Part shown: positions 8,352 through 16,047 of the stretch, piece after piece
Position numbering within the stretch: position 1 is the first letter of the stretch
Layout: each line of letters starts with the position of its first letter
Made by a program: the position numbers and the translations under genes
NCBI RefSeq assembly: GCF_009377175.1
Contig: NZ_VJZD01000032.1
Span: forward strand, 1 to 54,374
Length of the DNA: 54,374 nucleotides
Direction of reading: 5' to 3'
Source of the DNA: Streptomyces adustus
GTDB lineage: Bacteria > Actinomycetota > Actinomycetes > Streptomycetales > Streptomycetaceae
Notes under the pieces: model-generated
The model's input: the letters and a program-made list of their open reading frames with translations, nothing else
Databases searched by the model: none
Told to the model about the DNA's origin: nothing

Positions 8352-8391
8352 CTCCCCCGTGAGGGGAGAGCGTCTCCCCCGCCCGGGGGAG
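8352..8391. promoter_or_regulatory. Overlapping CTCCCC/GGGGAG inverted repeats between ABC and kinase genes
   Basis: Three nested inverted repeats lie in the divergent spacer: CTCCCC-N5-GGGGAG (8352-8368), GGGGAGA-N3-TCTCCCC (8363-8379) and CTCCCCC-N4-GGGGGAG (8374-8391). They are well placed to be binding sites for the adjacent NarL-type regulator, a hypothesis from position and symmetry. Confidence 0.45.
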
Positions 8392-8396
8392 GCCGG

Positions 8397-8419
8397 TTGT
8401 CGGTGGGGGCTGACACGAT
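8397..8419 (+). promoter_or_regulatory. RecA-NDp-like promoter element before the kinase gene
   Basis: TTGTCGGTG, 8 bases, CACGAT, 6 bases, then ATG. The nine-base box fits TTGTCRGTG, but the -10 starts with C instead of T. The spacing to the start codon is the same as at the two other damage-type promoters in this window. Confidence 0.35.
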
Positions 8420-8425
8420 GTCGGC

Positions 8426-9595
8426 ATGGCCCGCCTGCTGCGCCCGTTCGGACGGGCGGTGACGTACACACGGTTGCTGCATCTGCTCATCGCGATCGTG
8501 TGGCCGAGCCTGTGGTTGTTCGTCGAGGAGGCGTGGTGGACCTGGGTGGCGGCGGGCGCGCTCCTCGTCCCCGTCGGGCTGGTGCCCGCGATGCGCACCG
8601 TGGAGGGGCTCCAGGCCAGACTGCTGCTGACCGGTCACGGGCACGACAGCGGGAGCACCGGCATCGTCGTGGCTCCGTCCGTCTCGTGGGGCGACCGGGG
8701 GCGGCTCGTGGTGTGGCTGGAGGCGCGGCTGCTGCTGGGCTGTGTGACCGCCGTGTCCGTCGCGCGGCTCCTGTTCACCGCCGTGGACCTGGTGCTGTCG
8801 GTCTTCGACCGGGGCGTGGGGGACGGCGGACTGCCCGTCCTCGACGGCCGGTCCCCGTGGCATCTGCTGCTCGTGCCGCCGGTGCTGGTCGCGATGGCGG
8901 TGACGGTGGTCGTCCCCGGCCGCATCGTCACCGCGCTGGCACCCCGGCTGTTGGGCCCTTCACCCGCCGAACGTCTCGCCGCCCTGGAGGAACGCACGGA
9001 GCAACTCCTGGAACGCAACCGGATCGCACGGGAGCTGCACGACTCGATAGGTCACGCCCTGACCGTGGCGGTGGTCCAGGCGGGGGCCGCCCGTGCCGCG
9101 GGGGACCCGGCGTTCACCGACCGGGCCCTGGCCGCCATCGAGGAGACCGGCCGGGCCGCCCTGGAGGACCTGGAGCGGGTCCTCGGCGTGCTGCGCGAGT
9201 CGGAGCGGCCGGTGAGCGGGCGGCCCACGCTCGCGGACGCCGACCGGCTGTTGGAGTCCGCGCGCGCCTCGGGCGCGAAGGTCGAGATCGACATGACCGG
9301 TCCGCTCGACACCGTGCCCGGCCCGGTCTCCCGCGAGGGCTACCGCATCCTCCAGGAGTCGCTGACCAATGTGCTGCGGCACGCGGGGGCCGTTGCGGTC
9401 CGGGTGCGCGTCGAGGTCGCCGACGGAGCGCTGGCCCTGGAGGTGCGCAATCCGCTGGAGGGCGGTGCGTCGGGCCCCGGACGCGGCAGCGGGCTGCGCG
9501 GGATACGCGAGCGTGCTGCCCTGCTCGGCGGGCACGCGCACACGGGTCCGTACGAGGGGGACTGGCAGGTGCGCGCGGAGCTGCCGCTGCGCTGA
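8426..9595 (+). CDS. NarL-type sensor histidine kinase
   Basis: A 389-residue membrane sensor kinase of the HisKA_3 class. About four hydrophobic segments lie within residues 12-180 (for example LLHLLIAIVWPSLWLFV and LLLVPPVLVAMAVTVVV). The phosphoacceptor is His205 in ARELHDSIGHALT. The ATPase domain has an N-box ILQESLTNVLRHAG and a glycine motif GSGLRGIRERAALLGG; the D-box is not evident. It is followed by its response regulator 14 bases downstream and diverges from an ABC exporter operon, the usual layout for a cell-envelope or drug-sensing system. The ATG at 8426 has no Shine-Dalgarno sequence, which suits a leaderless transcript. Confidence 0.92.
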   Translation: MARLLRPFGRAVTYTRLLHLLIAIVWPSLWLFVEEAWWTWVAAGALLVPVGLVPAMRTVEGLQARLLLTGHGHDSGSTGIVVAPSVSWGDRGRLVVWLEARLLLGCVTAVSVARLLFTAVDLVLSVFDRGVGDGGLPVLDGRSPWHLLLVPPVLVAMAVTVVVPGRIVTALAPRLLGPSPAERLAALEERTEQLLERNRIARELHDSIGHALTVAVVQAGAARAAGDPAFTDRALAAIEETGRAALEDLERVLGVLRESERPVSGRPTLADADRLLESARASGAKVEIDMTGPLDTVPGPVSREGYRILQESLTNVLRHAGAVAVRVRVEVADGALALEVRNPLEGGASGPGRGSGLRGIRERAALLGGHAHTGPYEGDWQVRAELPLR

Positions 9596-9609
9596 TCTAC
9601 GCTGGCCCG

Positions 9610-10272
9610 ATGCCGGTCACCGTGCTCCTCGTCGACGACGAACCCCTCGTACGCGCCGGTCTGCGGGCCGTGTTGGAGACGCAGCCCGACATCACGGTGG
9701 TCGGGGAGGCGGCGGACGGTGCGTCGGTGATTCCGCTGGTGCGGCAGTTGCGGCCCGATGTCGTCGCCATGGACGTGCGCATGCCTCTGATGGACGGCAT
9801 CGAGGCCACCCGAGCGGTGCTGCGGACGGTCGAGCAGCCGCCGAAGATCATCGTGGTGACCACGTTCGAGAACGACGAGTACGTGTACGACGCGCTGCGC
9901 GCGGGTGCCGACGGTTTCCTGCTCAAGCGGGCCCGGCCGGCCGAGATCGTGCACGCGGTGCGGCTGGTCGCCGAGGGCGAGTCGCTGCTCTTCCCGGCGA
10001 CGGTACGGAAGTTGGCCGCCGAGTACGGCGACCGGCCCGGGAACGCGCAGGCCCGGGCGGTGCTCGAACGGGCCCGGCTGACGGAGCGGGAGGCGGAGGT
10101 GCTGCGCCTGATGACCCGGGGTCTGTCCAACGGGGAGATCGCCGTCCGGCTGACGGTCGGTACCGAGACGGTGAAGTCGCACGTCAGCGCCGTACTGGCC
10201 AAGCTGGGGGCCCGGGACCGCACCCAGGCGGTGATCACGGCGTTCGAGTCGGGGTTCGTGACACCGAGCTGA
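9610..10272 (+). CDS. NarL/LuxR-type response regulator
   Basis: A 220-residue response regulator paired with the kinase just upstream. The receiver domain has the acidic pocket DDE (residues 9-11), the phosphorylated Asp55 in VAMDVRMPLMDG, the Thr switch in VVTTFEND, and Lys in FLLKRARP. The C-terminal LuxR/NarL helix-turn-helix runs from about residue 153 (LTEREAEVLRLMTRGLSNGE) with recognition helix VGTETVKSHVSAVLAKL. It probably binds the inverted repeats in the ABC/kinase spacer. The ATG at 9610 lies 14 bases after the kinase stop. Confidence 0.94.
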   Translation: MPVTVLLVDDEPLVRAGLRAVLETQPDITVVGEAADGASVIPLVRQLRPDVVAMDVRMPLMDGIEATRAVLRTVEQPPKIIVVTTFENDEYVYDALRAGADGFLLKRARPAEIVHAVRLVAEGESLLFPATVRKLAAEYGDRPGNAQARAVLERARLTEREAEVLRLMTRGLSNGEIAVRLTVGTETVKSHVSAVLAKLGARDRTQAVITAFESGFVTPS

Positions 10273-10274
10273 AA

Positions 10275-10316
10275 CGGTCCGCCCGGGGCGGGACCGGGTC
10301 CCCGGCGCTCGCCGGG
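10275..10316 (+). terminator. Double hairpin after the response regulator
   Basis: CGGTCC pairs with GGACCG (10275-10296, imperfect interior), then CCCGGCG-CT-CGCCGGG (10301-10316), starting three bases after the regulator stop. A likely terminator for the two-component operon. Confidence 0.55.
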
Positions 10317-10346
10317 CTCCTCCGCGCCGAGTACGATCCGGCCAAC

Positions 10347-10385
10347 ATGCGCACGAGCTGGGAGGACGGACGTTGGGACGGCTGA
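10347..10385 (+). other. Possible 12-codon leader ORF overlapping the ROK gene start
   Basis: ATG at 10347 opens a 12-codon frame (MRTSWEDGRWDG) whose TGA lies ten bases inside the ROK gene, in another frame. A TACGAT box at 10332-10337 is nine bases upstream, so the mRNA could begin close to this ATG. The frame also contains the GGAGG that serves the ROK TTG start. A regulatory role is speculative. Confidence 0.25.
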
Positions 10386-11530
10386 CCGGCGGGGATCCCT
10401 CACTGTTGCGGAGGATCAACTCCGCGGTGGTGCTGCACGCGCTGCGTGCCACGGACTGCGCGACGCTGACCGAGATCACCCGGGTGACGGGGTTGTCCCG
10501 GCCCACGGTCGAGGGCGTCGTGGAGGACCTCATCGTGGGCGGTCTGGTCGTGGAGACGGCCGCCGAGGACGGGGCGACGCGGCGCCAGGGACGGCCCGCG
10601 CGCCGGTTCCGGTTCCGTGCGGAGGCCGGCCATCTGCTGGGGCTGGAGATCGGCCCGCACCGGGTCGCCGCGCTGCTGGCCGACCTGGACGGCCGGATCA
10701 TCGGGGCCCAGGCCAAGGAGGTCGAGGAGACGGCTTCCGCCGACGACCGCCTGGAGCGGCTGCGCACGGCGGTCGCCGAGCTGTTGCGGCGGGCCGGGGT
10801 ACCCCGGAACTCGCTGCGCGCGGTGGGCGTGGCGACGCCCGGGATCGTCGAGGCGGACGGCACCGTACGGCTGGGCACCGCGCTGCCCGAATGGACCGGG
10901 CTGCGCCTGGGCGAACGGTTGAGTCGTTCCTTCAAGTGTCCGGTGCTGGTCGAGAACGACGCGAACGCGGCGGCCGTCGCCGAGCACTGGAAGGGCTCCG
11001 CCAGGGACTCGGACGACATCGTGTTCGTGCTGGCCGGGCTGAGCCCGGGGGCCGGTTCGCTGATCGGCGGGCGGCTGCACCGCGGGTTCGGCGGGGCGGC
11101 CGGCGAGATCGGCGCGCTGCATCTGCTGGGCCGGGAGGTCACTCCGGAGACGCTGCTGTCGACCACGGACGAGCCGTTGCACCCGTTGGACGAGCAGGCG
11201 GTCGCGCAGGTCTTCGCGCAGGCGCGTCAGGGTGACCAGCGGGCGCTGGCGGCCGTCGACCGTTTCATCCAGCGGCTCGTCCACGACGTCGCGGCGCTCG
11301 CTCTCGCGCTGGACCCGGAACTGGTGGTCATCGGGGGCTGGGCGGCCGGTCTGGACGGGGTGCTGGAGCCGCTGCGGCGCGAGCTGGCCCGCTACTGTCT
11401 GCGGCCGCCGAAGGTGACCCTGTCCCTGCTCGGTGAGGCGGCCGTGGCGACGGGGGCGCTGCGGCTGGCCCTGGACCATGTGGAGAAGCAGTTGTTCGCG
11501 GTGGAGGGCACGGCGACCGCGCGGTACTGA
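10373..11530 (+). CDS. ROK-family transcriptional regulator (NagC/XylR type)
   Basis: A 385-residue ROK protein. The N-terminal winged helix-turn-helix is at about residues 10-65 (SAVVLHALRATDCATLTEITRVTGLSRPTV is its core, quoted in part). The sugar-kinase-like domain follows, with GHLLGLEIGP, VGVATPGIV and VENDANAAA. Two hallmark motifs are degenerate: the DGTGIG-type phosphate loop reads LSPGAGSLIGG, and the zinc motif CxCGxxGC is absent after GAAGEIGAL. It is probably a sugar-responsive regulator without kinase activity. The start is a TTG with GGAGG seven bases upstream. It is convergent with a GntR regulator. The ligand and targets are unknown. Confidence 0.87.
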   Translation: MGRLTGGDPSLLRRINSAVVLHALRATDCATLTEITRVTGLSRPTVEGVVEDLIVGGLVVETAAEDGATRRQGRPARRFRFRAEAGHLLGLEIGPHRVAALLADLDGRIIGAQAKEVEETASADDRLERLRTAVAELLRRAGVPRNSLRAVGVATPGIVEADGTVRLGTALPEWTGLRLGERLSRSFKCPVLVENDANAAAVAEHWKGSARDSDDIVFVLAGLSPGAGSLIGGRLHRGFGGAAGEIGALHLLGREVTPETLLSTTDEPLHPLDEQAVAQVFAQARQGDQRALAAVDRFIQRLVHDVAALALALDPELVVIGGWAAGLDGVLEPLRRELARYCLRPPKVTLSLLGEAAVATGALRLALDHVEKQLFAVEGTATARY

Positions 11531-11541
11531 GGCGACCGGCA

Positions 11542-11568
11542 CGCGCCCCGGTGGTGTTCCGGGGCGCG
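11542..11568. terminator. Bidirectional terminator between ROK and GntR genes
   Basis: A perfect 10-bp stem (CGCGCCCCGG with CCGGGGCGCG) and a 7-base loop, placed between two convergent stop codons 51 bases apart. Confidence 0.75.
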
Positions 11569-11581
11569 GACGGGACGTCGG

Positions 11582-12343
11582 TCAGGAGGCGCGCTGCTGC
11601 GGTCCGTGGTGGATCTCCACGCCGCCCGAGGCGCCGAAGGTGAGCCGGCAGGTGTCCGCGCGGTAGGTGGCCACGGAGAGCGCGGCGACCCTGCCTCCGC
11701 TGAGGAAGCGGGTGGTGACGACGAGGACGGGGGCGCCGGGCAGTCGGTCCAGCTCCTTGGCGTCGTCGGCGCGGGCCGAGCCGAGCTCGACGGAGTTCTC
11801 CCGGCCCTCCAGCTCCAGCCGCTGCACCTCGCGCAGCACGGCACGGGCGCGTGCCGCGCCGGACGGGGCGTCTATGGCGGACAGGTCGGGGACCGAGGAC
11901 CGCGGGATGTGCAGGAGTTCGGCGGCGACGGGCTGGCCCTGGCTCGTCCGGGACCGGCGTACCGTGTGCACGGCTTCGTCCGGGCCGGTGCCCAGGACCT
12001 CGGCGACGGCCGCGGGCGGCACGGCCAGTACGGAGTCGACGGGCTGCCAGGCGTCCTCGGCCGATCCCGGCCAGGCGTGATGTTCGGTGCCGACGGCCAC
12101 CCCGACCCGGGGCGGGGCGACGGTCGTGCCGACGCCGCGACGGCGCTGGAGGCGGCCCTCCAGCTCCAACTGCTCCAGGGCCTGACGGAGGGTGGCGCGG
12201 GCGACGCCGAAGCGGGCGGCGAGGTCTCGCTCGTTGGGCAGGATCTCGCCCACGGCGAACTCGGAGTCCAGTGCCTCGGTGAGCACGGTCCTCAGGTGCC
12301 AGTACTTCGGTTCCGCCACCGATTCCAGCTGCGTGGTCCCCAC
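11582..12343 (-). CDS. GntR/HutC-family regulator with UTRA domain
   Basis: A 253-residue GntR regulator of the HutC branch. The winged helix-turn-helix spans about residues 12-75 (NERDLAARFGVARATLRQAL, then LQRRRGVGTTVA). The UTRA effector domain follows (AVHTVRRSRTSQGQPVAAE, LPGAPVLVVTTRFLS). Such proteins bind small effectors, often sugar phosphates or amino acids, and repress neighbouring genes. The start is GTG with GGAGG six bases upstream. A palindrome matching the HutC-type operator pattern lies 98-111 bases before the start. The convergent ROK regulator hints at sugar control, but no catabolic genes sit alongside. Confidence 0.9.
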   Translation of the reverse strand: MGTTQLESVAEPKYWHLRTVLTEALDSEFAVGEILPNERDLAARFGVARATLRQALEQLELEGRLQRRRGVGTTVAPPRVGVAVGTEHHAWPGSAEDAWQPVDSVLAVPPAAVAEVLGTGPDEAVHTVRRSRTSQGQPVAAELLHIPRSSVPDLSAIDAPSGAARARAVLREVQRLELEGRENSVELGSARADDAKELDRLPGAPVLVVTTRFLSGGRVAALSVATYRADTCRLTFGASGGVEIHHGPQQRAS

Positions 12344-12758
12344 CCTGTCCTCCGCAATCGCCGTGATCCGGCGGCGTTTAAGCGCCCTTGTTTATTAAAG
12401 GTTGTTGCACTTCTCTGCGACGATAAGGCGGGCTCAACCCTTGGTCAATACCAATCCTCGATCCTTCCGACCCGATTTGGGCCGGTCGCCGTGGAGCGTT
12501 CACAAGCCGTTCGTACAGGGCCGCATTCGCGACATCCCGACGAAACCCCGGGGTCAGGGGCGGCGCCCGAGCCGGGCGGGCGCCCGGTCGGTCCCGTTCC
12601 GGAGATCGGGCACCCGGACCCCAACCCGCGGGCGCGCAGGGCCCGCTGAGGTCCCGACGGGCCGGTACACGCGCGGCGACGAAGGGCTACCCGTCGGTAG
12701 TAATTGCTGACAAGCTGTCTACGGCGTCCGTCAGCGAGTCCAGCCGAGGAGCACCCCC
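12344..12758. other. 415-bp divergent intergenic region
   Basis: This spacer between the GntR gene and the hydrolase holds an AT-rich patch at about 12376-12412, the palindrome at 12441-12454, and GACA-AGC-TGTC at about 12710-12720 shortly before the hydrolase. The middle is GC-rich with no convincing ORF. Promoters for both genes must lie here, but no clear -35/-10 pair was identified. Confidence 0.5.
12441..12454. promoter_or_regulatory. HutC-type operator candidate TTGGTCAATACCAA
   Basis: A palindrome with 5-bp arms (TTGGT/ACCAA) around CAAT. Its core GTCAATAC fits seven of eight positions of the HutC-subfamily consensus GT(A/C)TA(G/T)AC. It lies upstream of the GntR gene, consistent with autoregulation. 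Confidence 0.5.
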
Positions 12759-13589
12759 ATGTCCGCCACCGTCTCCTTCCCGGTCCCGTCCCCCCGGGGC
12801 CCGCAGAACGTGACCGTCTCCTACGCGCGCGTGGGACGCGGCGAACCCCTGCTCCTGCTGCACGGCATAGGACACCACCGACAGGCCTGGGACCCCGTGG
12901 TGGACATCCTCGCCACCGAACGCGACGTCATCGCCGTGGACCTGCCCGGCTTCGGCGCGTCCCCGGGCCTGCCCGACGGCCTGGCCTACGACCTGCCGAC
13001 GACGAGCGCCGTGTTCGGCGCCTTCTGCGAGGCACTGGAGCTGGACCGACCCCATGTGGCGGGCAATTCCCTGGGCGGCCTGCTCGCCCTCGACCTCGGA
13101 CGCGAGAAGCTCGTACGGTCCGTCACGGCCCTGTCCCCCGCCGGGTTCTGGTCGCAGGCCGAACGGCGCTACGCCTTCGGCGTCCTGCTCGCGATGCGGC
13201 GGATCGCCCGCCGGATGCCGCTGCCGCTCGTCGAGCGCCTGGCGCGCACGGCGGCCGGCCGTGCGGCGCTGACGAGCACGATCTACGCCCGCCCCGCGCG
13301 CCGTTCACCCGACGCCGTGGTCGCCGAGACGCTCGCCCTGGCGCACGCCACGGGCTTCGACGCGACCCTGCGGGCCGGAGCGGACATCCGGTTCATCGAC
13401 GACATCCCCGGGATCCCGGTCACCGTGGCCTGGGGCACCAGGGATCTGCTGCTCGTACGCCGCCAGGGGGTGCGCGCCAAGCAGATCATCCCCCGGGCCC
13501 GACTGGTGCGACTGCCCGGCTGCGGCCACTGCCCGATGAACGACGACCCGGCCCTGGTCGCCCGGGTCATCCTCGACGGAAGCCGCTGA
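12759..13589 (+). CDS. Alpha/beta-fold hydrolase
   Basis: A 276-residue soluble alpha/beta hydrolase. The oxyanion strand is LLLLHGIGHHRQAWDP, and VIAVDLPGFGASPG follows. The nucleophile elbow is AGNSLGG with Ser104. A His at residue 257 in GCGHCPMNDDP completes the triad; the Asp is probably in the DIPGIPVTVAWGTRD region. There is no signal peptide. Shine-Dalgarno GAGGAG precedes the ATG. The last 285 bases overlap the reading frame of the convergent DMT transporter on the other strand. The substrate is unknown. Confidence 0.9.
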   Translation: MSATVSFPVPSPRGPQNVTVSYARVGRGEPLLLLHGIGHHRQAWDPVVDILATERDVIAVDLPGFGASPGLPDGLAYDLPTTSAVFGAFCEALELDRPHVAGNSLGGLLALDLGREKLVRSVTALSPAGFWSQAERRYAFGVLLAMRRIARRMPLPLVERLARTAAGRAALTSTIYARPARRSPDAVVAETLALAHATGFDATLRAGADIRFIDDIPGIPVTVAWGTRDLLLVRRQGVRAKQIIPRARLVRLPGCGHCPMNDDPALVARVILDGSR

Positions 13590-14501
13590 CCCCGGCACGC
13601 GCGTGGCCGACGCCGCCGATCCTCGCGCGCGTGCGGCCGACGCCGCCGAGCCCAGGGCGACCCCGGCGCCGACCAGGACGCTGCCCACGGCCTGGGCGGC
13701 GCCGTAGGATCCCGTGCCGACGAGCGGGGCGGTGCAGGCGGCCGCGACGGGGATGAGCCCGGAGAACAGCGTGGCGCGCTCCGCGCCGATCCGCTGCATG
13801 CCCATGTACCAGCACACGAAGCCGACGACCGTGACGATCACCGCCTGCCACAGCAGCGCGGCGGCCTCGTCGGTGTCGGGCCGCCTCAGCCACGCCCCGC
13901 CGTCCAGCAGCAGGCCCGCCGCGGCGGATTCGACGGCCGCGAGGCCGCACACCGTGGCCGACAGCAGCCTGGGCCCCAGGGCCGCGAGCACGGGCACCGC
14001 GAGGACCGCGAAGCCGACCTCGCCGACCAACGCGCACCCGGAGAAGGCGATGCCCGCCGCGTCCGTGCGCCCCCAGCCCTGGACGGTGCAGGCGCCGACG
14101 GCGACGAGGGACGCCCCGTACAGGACGGCCCGCCGGGGACAGCGGCCCTCCAGGAGGGGGACGACTACGGCCACGACCACCGGCGCGCAGCCCACGAGCA
14201 CACCCGGGACGGCGGGTTCCGCGGAGCGTTCGGCGGCGAGGACCGCCAGGTTGAAGCCGACCATGCCGACGGCCGCGAGCAGGGCGAGGCGGGCCCACCG
14301 GCGCGGGGTGAGCGCCCGCAGCCGGGCGGCCGCCTCCGCGCGGACGAGCGGGAGCAGGAGCAGACAGGCGAGGCCGTAGCGCAGGAACTGACCGCCCGCG
14401 TACGGGAAGTCGCCGAGGACGCTGTTGGCGGTGAAGGACGCACCGACGAGGACGCAGGCGAGCGCGGCCAGGAGACTGCCGCGCGTGAGGGTGGCGTTCA
14501 T
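13305..14501 (-). CDS. EamA/DMT-family transporter with antisense C-terminal extension
   Basis: A drug/metabolite transporter of the EamA type with about ten membrane segments over residues 5-300 (for example LLAALACVLVGASFTANSVL, LALLAAVGMVGFNLAVLA, VGSVLVGAGVALGSAASA). The frame is 398 codons, about 100 more than usual. After the last membrane segment it passes through an Ala/Ser-rich repeat (GSAASAARARGSAASATRVP) and then runs antisense through the last 285 bases of the hydrolase gene. That tail has shadow-frame composition and is probably not selected. The ATG at 14501 faces the MocR gene 47 bases away, so MocR probably controls it. The substrate could be an amine or vitamin. Confidence 0.82.
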   Translation of the reverse strand: MNATLTRGSLLAALACVLVGASFTANSVLGDFPYAGGQFLRYGLACLLLLPLVRAEAAARLRALTPRRWARLALLAAVGMVGFNLAVLAAERSAEPAVPGVLVGCAPVVVAVVVPLLEGRCPRRAVLYGASLVAVGACTVQGWGRTDAAGIAFSGCALVGEVGFAVLAVPVLAALGPRLLSATVCGLAAVESAAAGLLLDGGAWLRRPDTDEAAALLWQAVIVTVVGFVCWYMGMQRIGAERATLFSGLIPVAAACTAPLVGTGSYGAAQAVGSVLVGAGVALGSAASAARARGSAASATRVPGSAASVEDDPGDQGRVVVHRAVAAAGQSHQSGPGDDLLGAHPLAAYEQQIPGAPGHGDRDPGDVVDEPDVRSGPQGRVEARGVRQGERLGDHGVG

Positions 14502-14548
14502 GACGGTGACGCTAGGTTTCGCCGCGGCCCCGTTTAAGGTCCACTTCC
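14502..14548. promoter_or_regulatory. 47-bp divergent promoter region, DMT transporter / MocR
   Basis: The entire spacer between two divergent ATGs, containing a GTTTAAGG patch near 14532. Both promoters and any MocR operator must be packed here or within the genes. Confidence 0.5.
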
Positions 14549-15997
14549 ATGACGTCTTCGGGGACCAATCCGGCCGGTTCCACGGCCTCGCCCGCCTGGG
14601 AACTGCTCCTACCGGCCGTCTCCGCACCGGCACGCGCGCGTGGCCGCTCCCTCCAGGCCGCGCTGCGTGAGGCGGTCCGCTGCGGACGTCTGGCACCCGG
14701 CACCCGGCTGCCGTCCAGCCGCGAGCTCGCCGCGGACCTCGGCGTCTCGCGCGGCCTGGTCACGGACGCCTACGAGCAGTTGACCGCCGAGGGCTATCTG
14801 CGCAGCGGCCGGGGCGCCGGGACCTGGGTGGGCGGTGCCGTGCGGTCCGCGCCCGCACGCGCGCGTGACCTCGCTCCGCGCTCTCCCGGCGACGGCGCCG
14901 ACTTCGTGCCCGGCACCCCCGACCTGTCGCTGTTCCCGCGCGCCGCCTGGACCGCCGCGCTGCGCGGTGTGCTCGCCGAACTGCCCCACCACCACCTCGG
15001 CTACCCCGACCCGCGCGGGCTGCCCCGACTGCGCGGCGCCCTGGCCGAACTGCTCACGCGCCGCCGGGGCGTCGTCGCCGACCCGGAGCGGATCGTGGTC
15101 GTCTCCGGGGTGGCCCAGGCGACGTCACTCCTCGGATCCGTCCTGCACGCGCGCGGGCTGCCCGCCGTCGGCGTGGAGGACCCCGGCAGTCCCCAGCACA
15201 CCGGTCTGTACACCTCGGCCGGCGTCGACGTCGTACCGCTTCCACTGGACGACGAGGGGCTCGCCCTCGGGCCGTTGACGGCCTCCGGCGTGCGGGCCGT
15301 GGTGACGACGCCCGCCCACCAGTACCCCACCGGGATCGCCTACTCCGCACGGCGCCGCGCGCAACTCCTCGACTGGGCACGCGCGGTGGACGGCTTCGTC
15401 CTGGAGGACGACTACGACGGCGACTTCCGCTACGACCGCGCCCCCGTCGGCGCGCTCCAGGGACTGGACCCCGAACGCGTCCTGTACGCGGGTTCGGTCA
15501 GCAAGTCCCTCGCGCCGGGCCTGCGCCTGGGCTGGCTGCTGGTGCCGGACGCGCTGGCCGACGAGGTGGTGGAGCGCAAGCGGACCCTTGATCTCGGCCA
15601 CCCCGCCCTCGACCAGGCCGCTTTCGCACGATTCCTGGAGCGCGGCGACTACGACCGTCAGCTGCGCCGCTGCCAGCGGGTCTACCGCGAGCGCCGCGAC
15701 ACCCTGGTGACCGCTCTCCAGGAGGCCTTCCCCGGTTCGTCGGTGACCGGGATCGCGGCCGGGCTGCACGCCGTCGCCGCGCTGCCGCGGCGGTACGGGC
15801 CCGAGGAACGGTTTCTCGCGCGCGTGGCCGCCGCCGGTGTCGCCGTACGCCCGCTGAGGCACTGCACGCACGCGCGTGCCGGGGGCGTGGCCGACGACGC
15901 GTCCGGGGAGGTGCGGCTGGTCCTCGGGTACGCGCATCTGCCGCCCGCCCGGATCCGCGCCGGCATTCACCGGATGGCGTCGGCGGTCGCCGGGTGA
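14549..15997 (+). CDS. MocR-type regulator (GntR HTH fused to PLP aminotransferase fold)
   Basis: A 482-residue MocR/PdxR-type fusion. The GntR winged helix-turn-helix is at about residues 27-95 (LPSSRELAADLGVSRGLVTD, EGYLRSGRGAGTWV). A fold-type I aminotransferase domain follows, with YPDPRGLPRLRGALAELL, the cofactor-binding DDYDGDFRYD and the Schiff-base Lys319 in SVSKSLAPGLRLGW. MocR proteins sense PLP and amino compounds and usually regulate the divergent gene. Here that is a DMT exporter, a common pairing. The gene carries three of the four long CACGCGCGTG-type palindromes seen in this region. The effector is unknown. Confidence 0.93.
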   Translation: MTSSGTNPAGSTASPAWELLLPAVSAPARARGRSLQAALREAVRCGRLAPGTRLPSSRELAADLGVSRGLVTDAYEQLTAEGYLRSGRGAGTWVGGAVRSAPARARDLAPRSPGDGADFVPGTPDLSLFPRAAWTAALRGVLAELPHHHLGYPDPRGLPRLRGALAELLTRRRGVVADPERIVVVSGVAQATSLLGSVLHARGLPAVGVEDPGSPQHTGLYTSAGVDVVPLPLDDEGLALGPLTASGVRAVVTTPAHQYPTGIAYSARRRAQLLDWARAVDGFVLEDDYDGDFRYDRAPVGALQGLDPERVLYAGSVSKSLAPGLRLGWLLVPDALADEVVERKRTLDLGHPALDQAAFARFLERGDYDRQLRRCQRVYRERRDTLVTALQEAFPGSSVTGIAAGLHAVAALPRRYGPEERFLARVAAAGVAVRPLRHCTHARAGGVADDASGEVRLVLGYAHLPPARIRAGIHRMASAVAG

Positions 15998-16047
15998 ACC
16001 GGGCCGCGTCGGCGGCCGGTTCGCGCGTCCCGGTGGCGCGGCCCGTT

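Noticed and set aside
12705..12725. TTGCTGACAAGCTGTCTACGG before the hydrolase as a RecA-NDp promoter
   Set aside because: The nine-base box is not present; only a TAC-type -10 could be argued.
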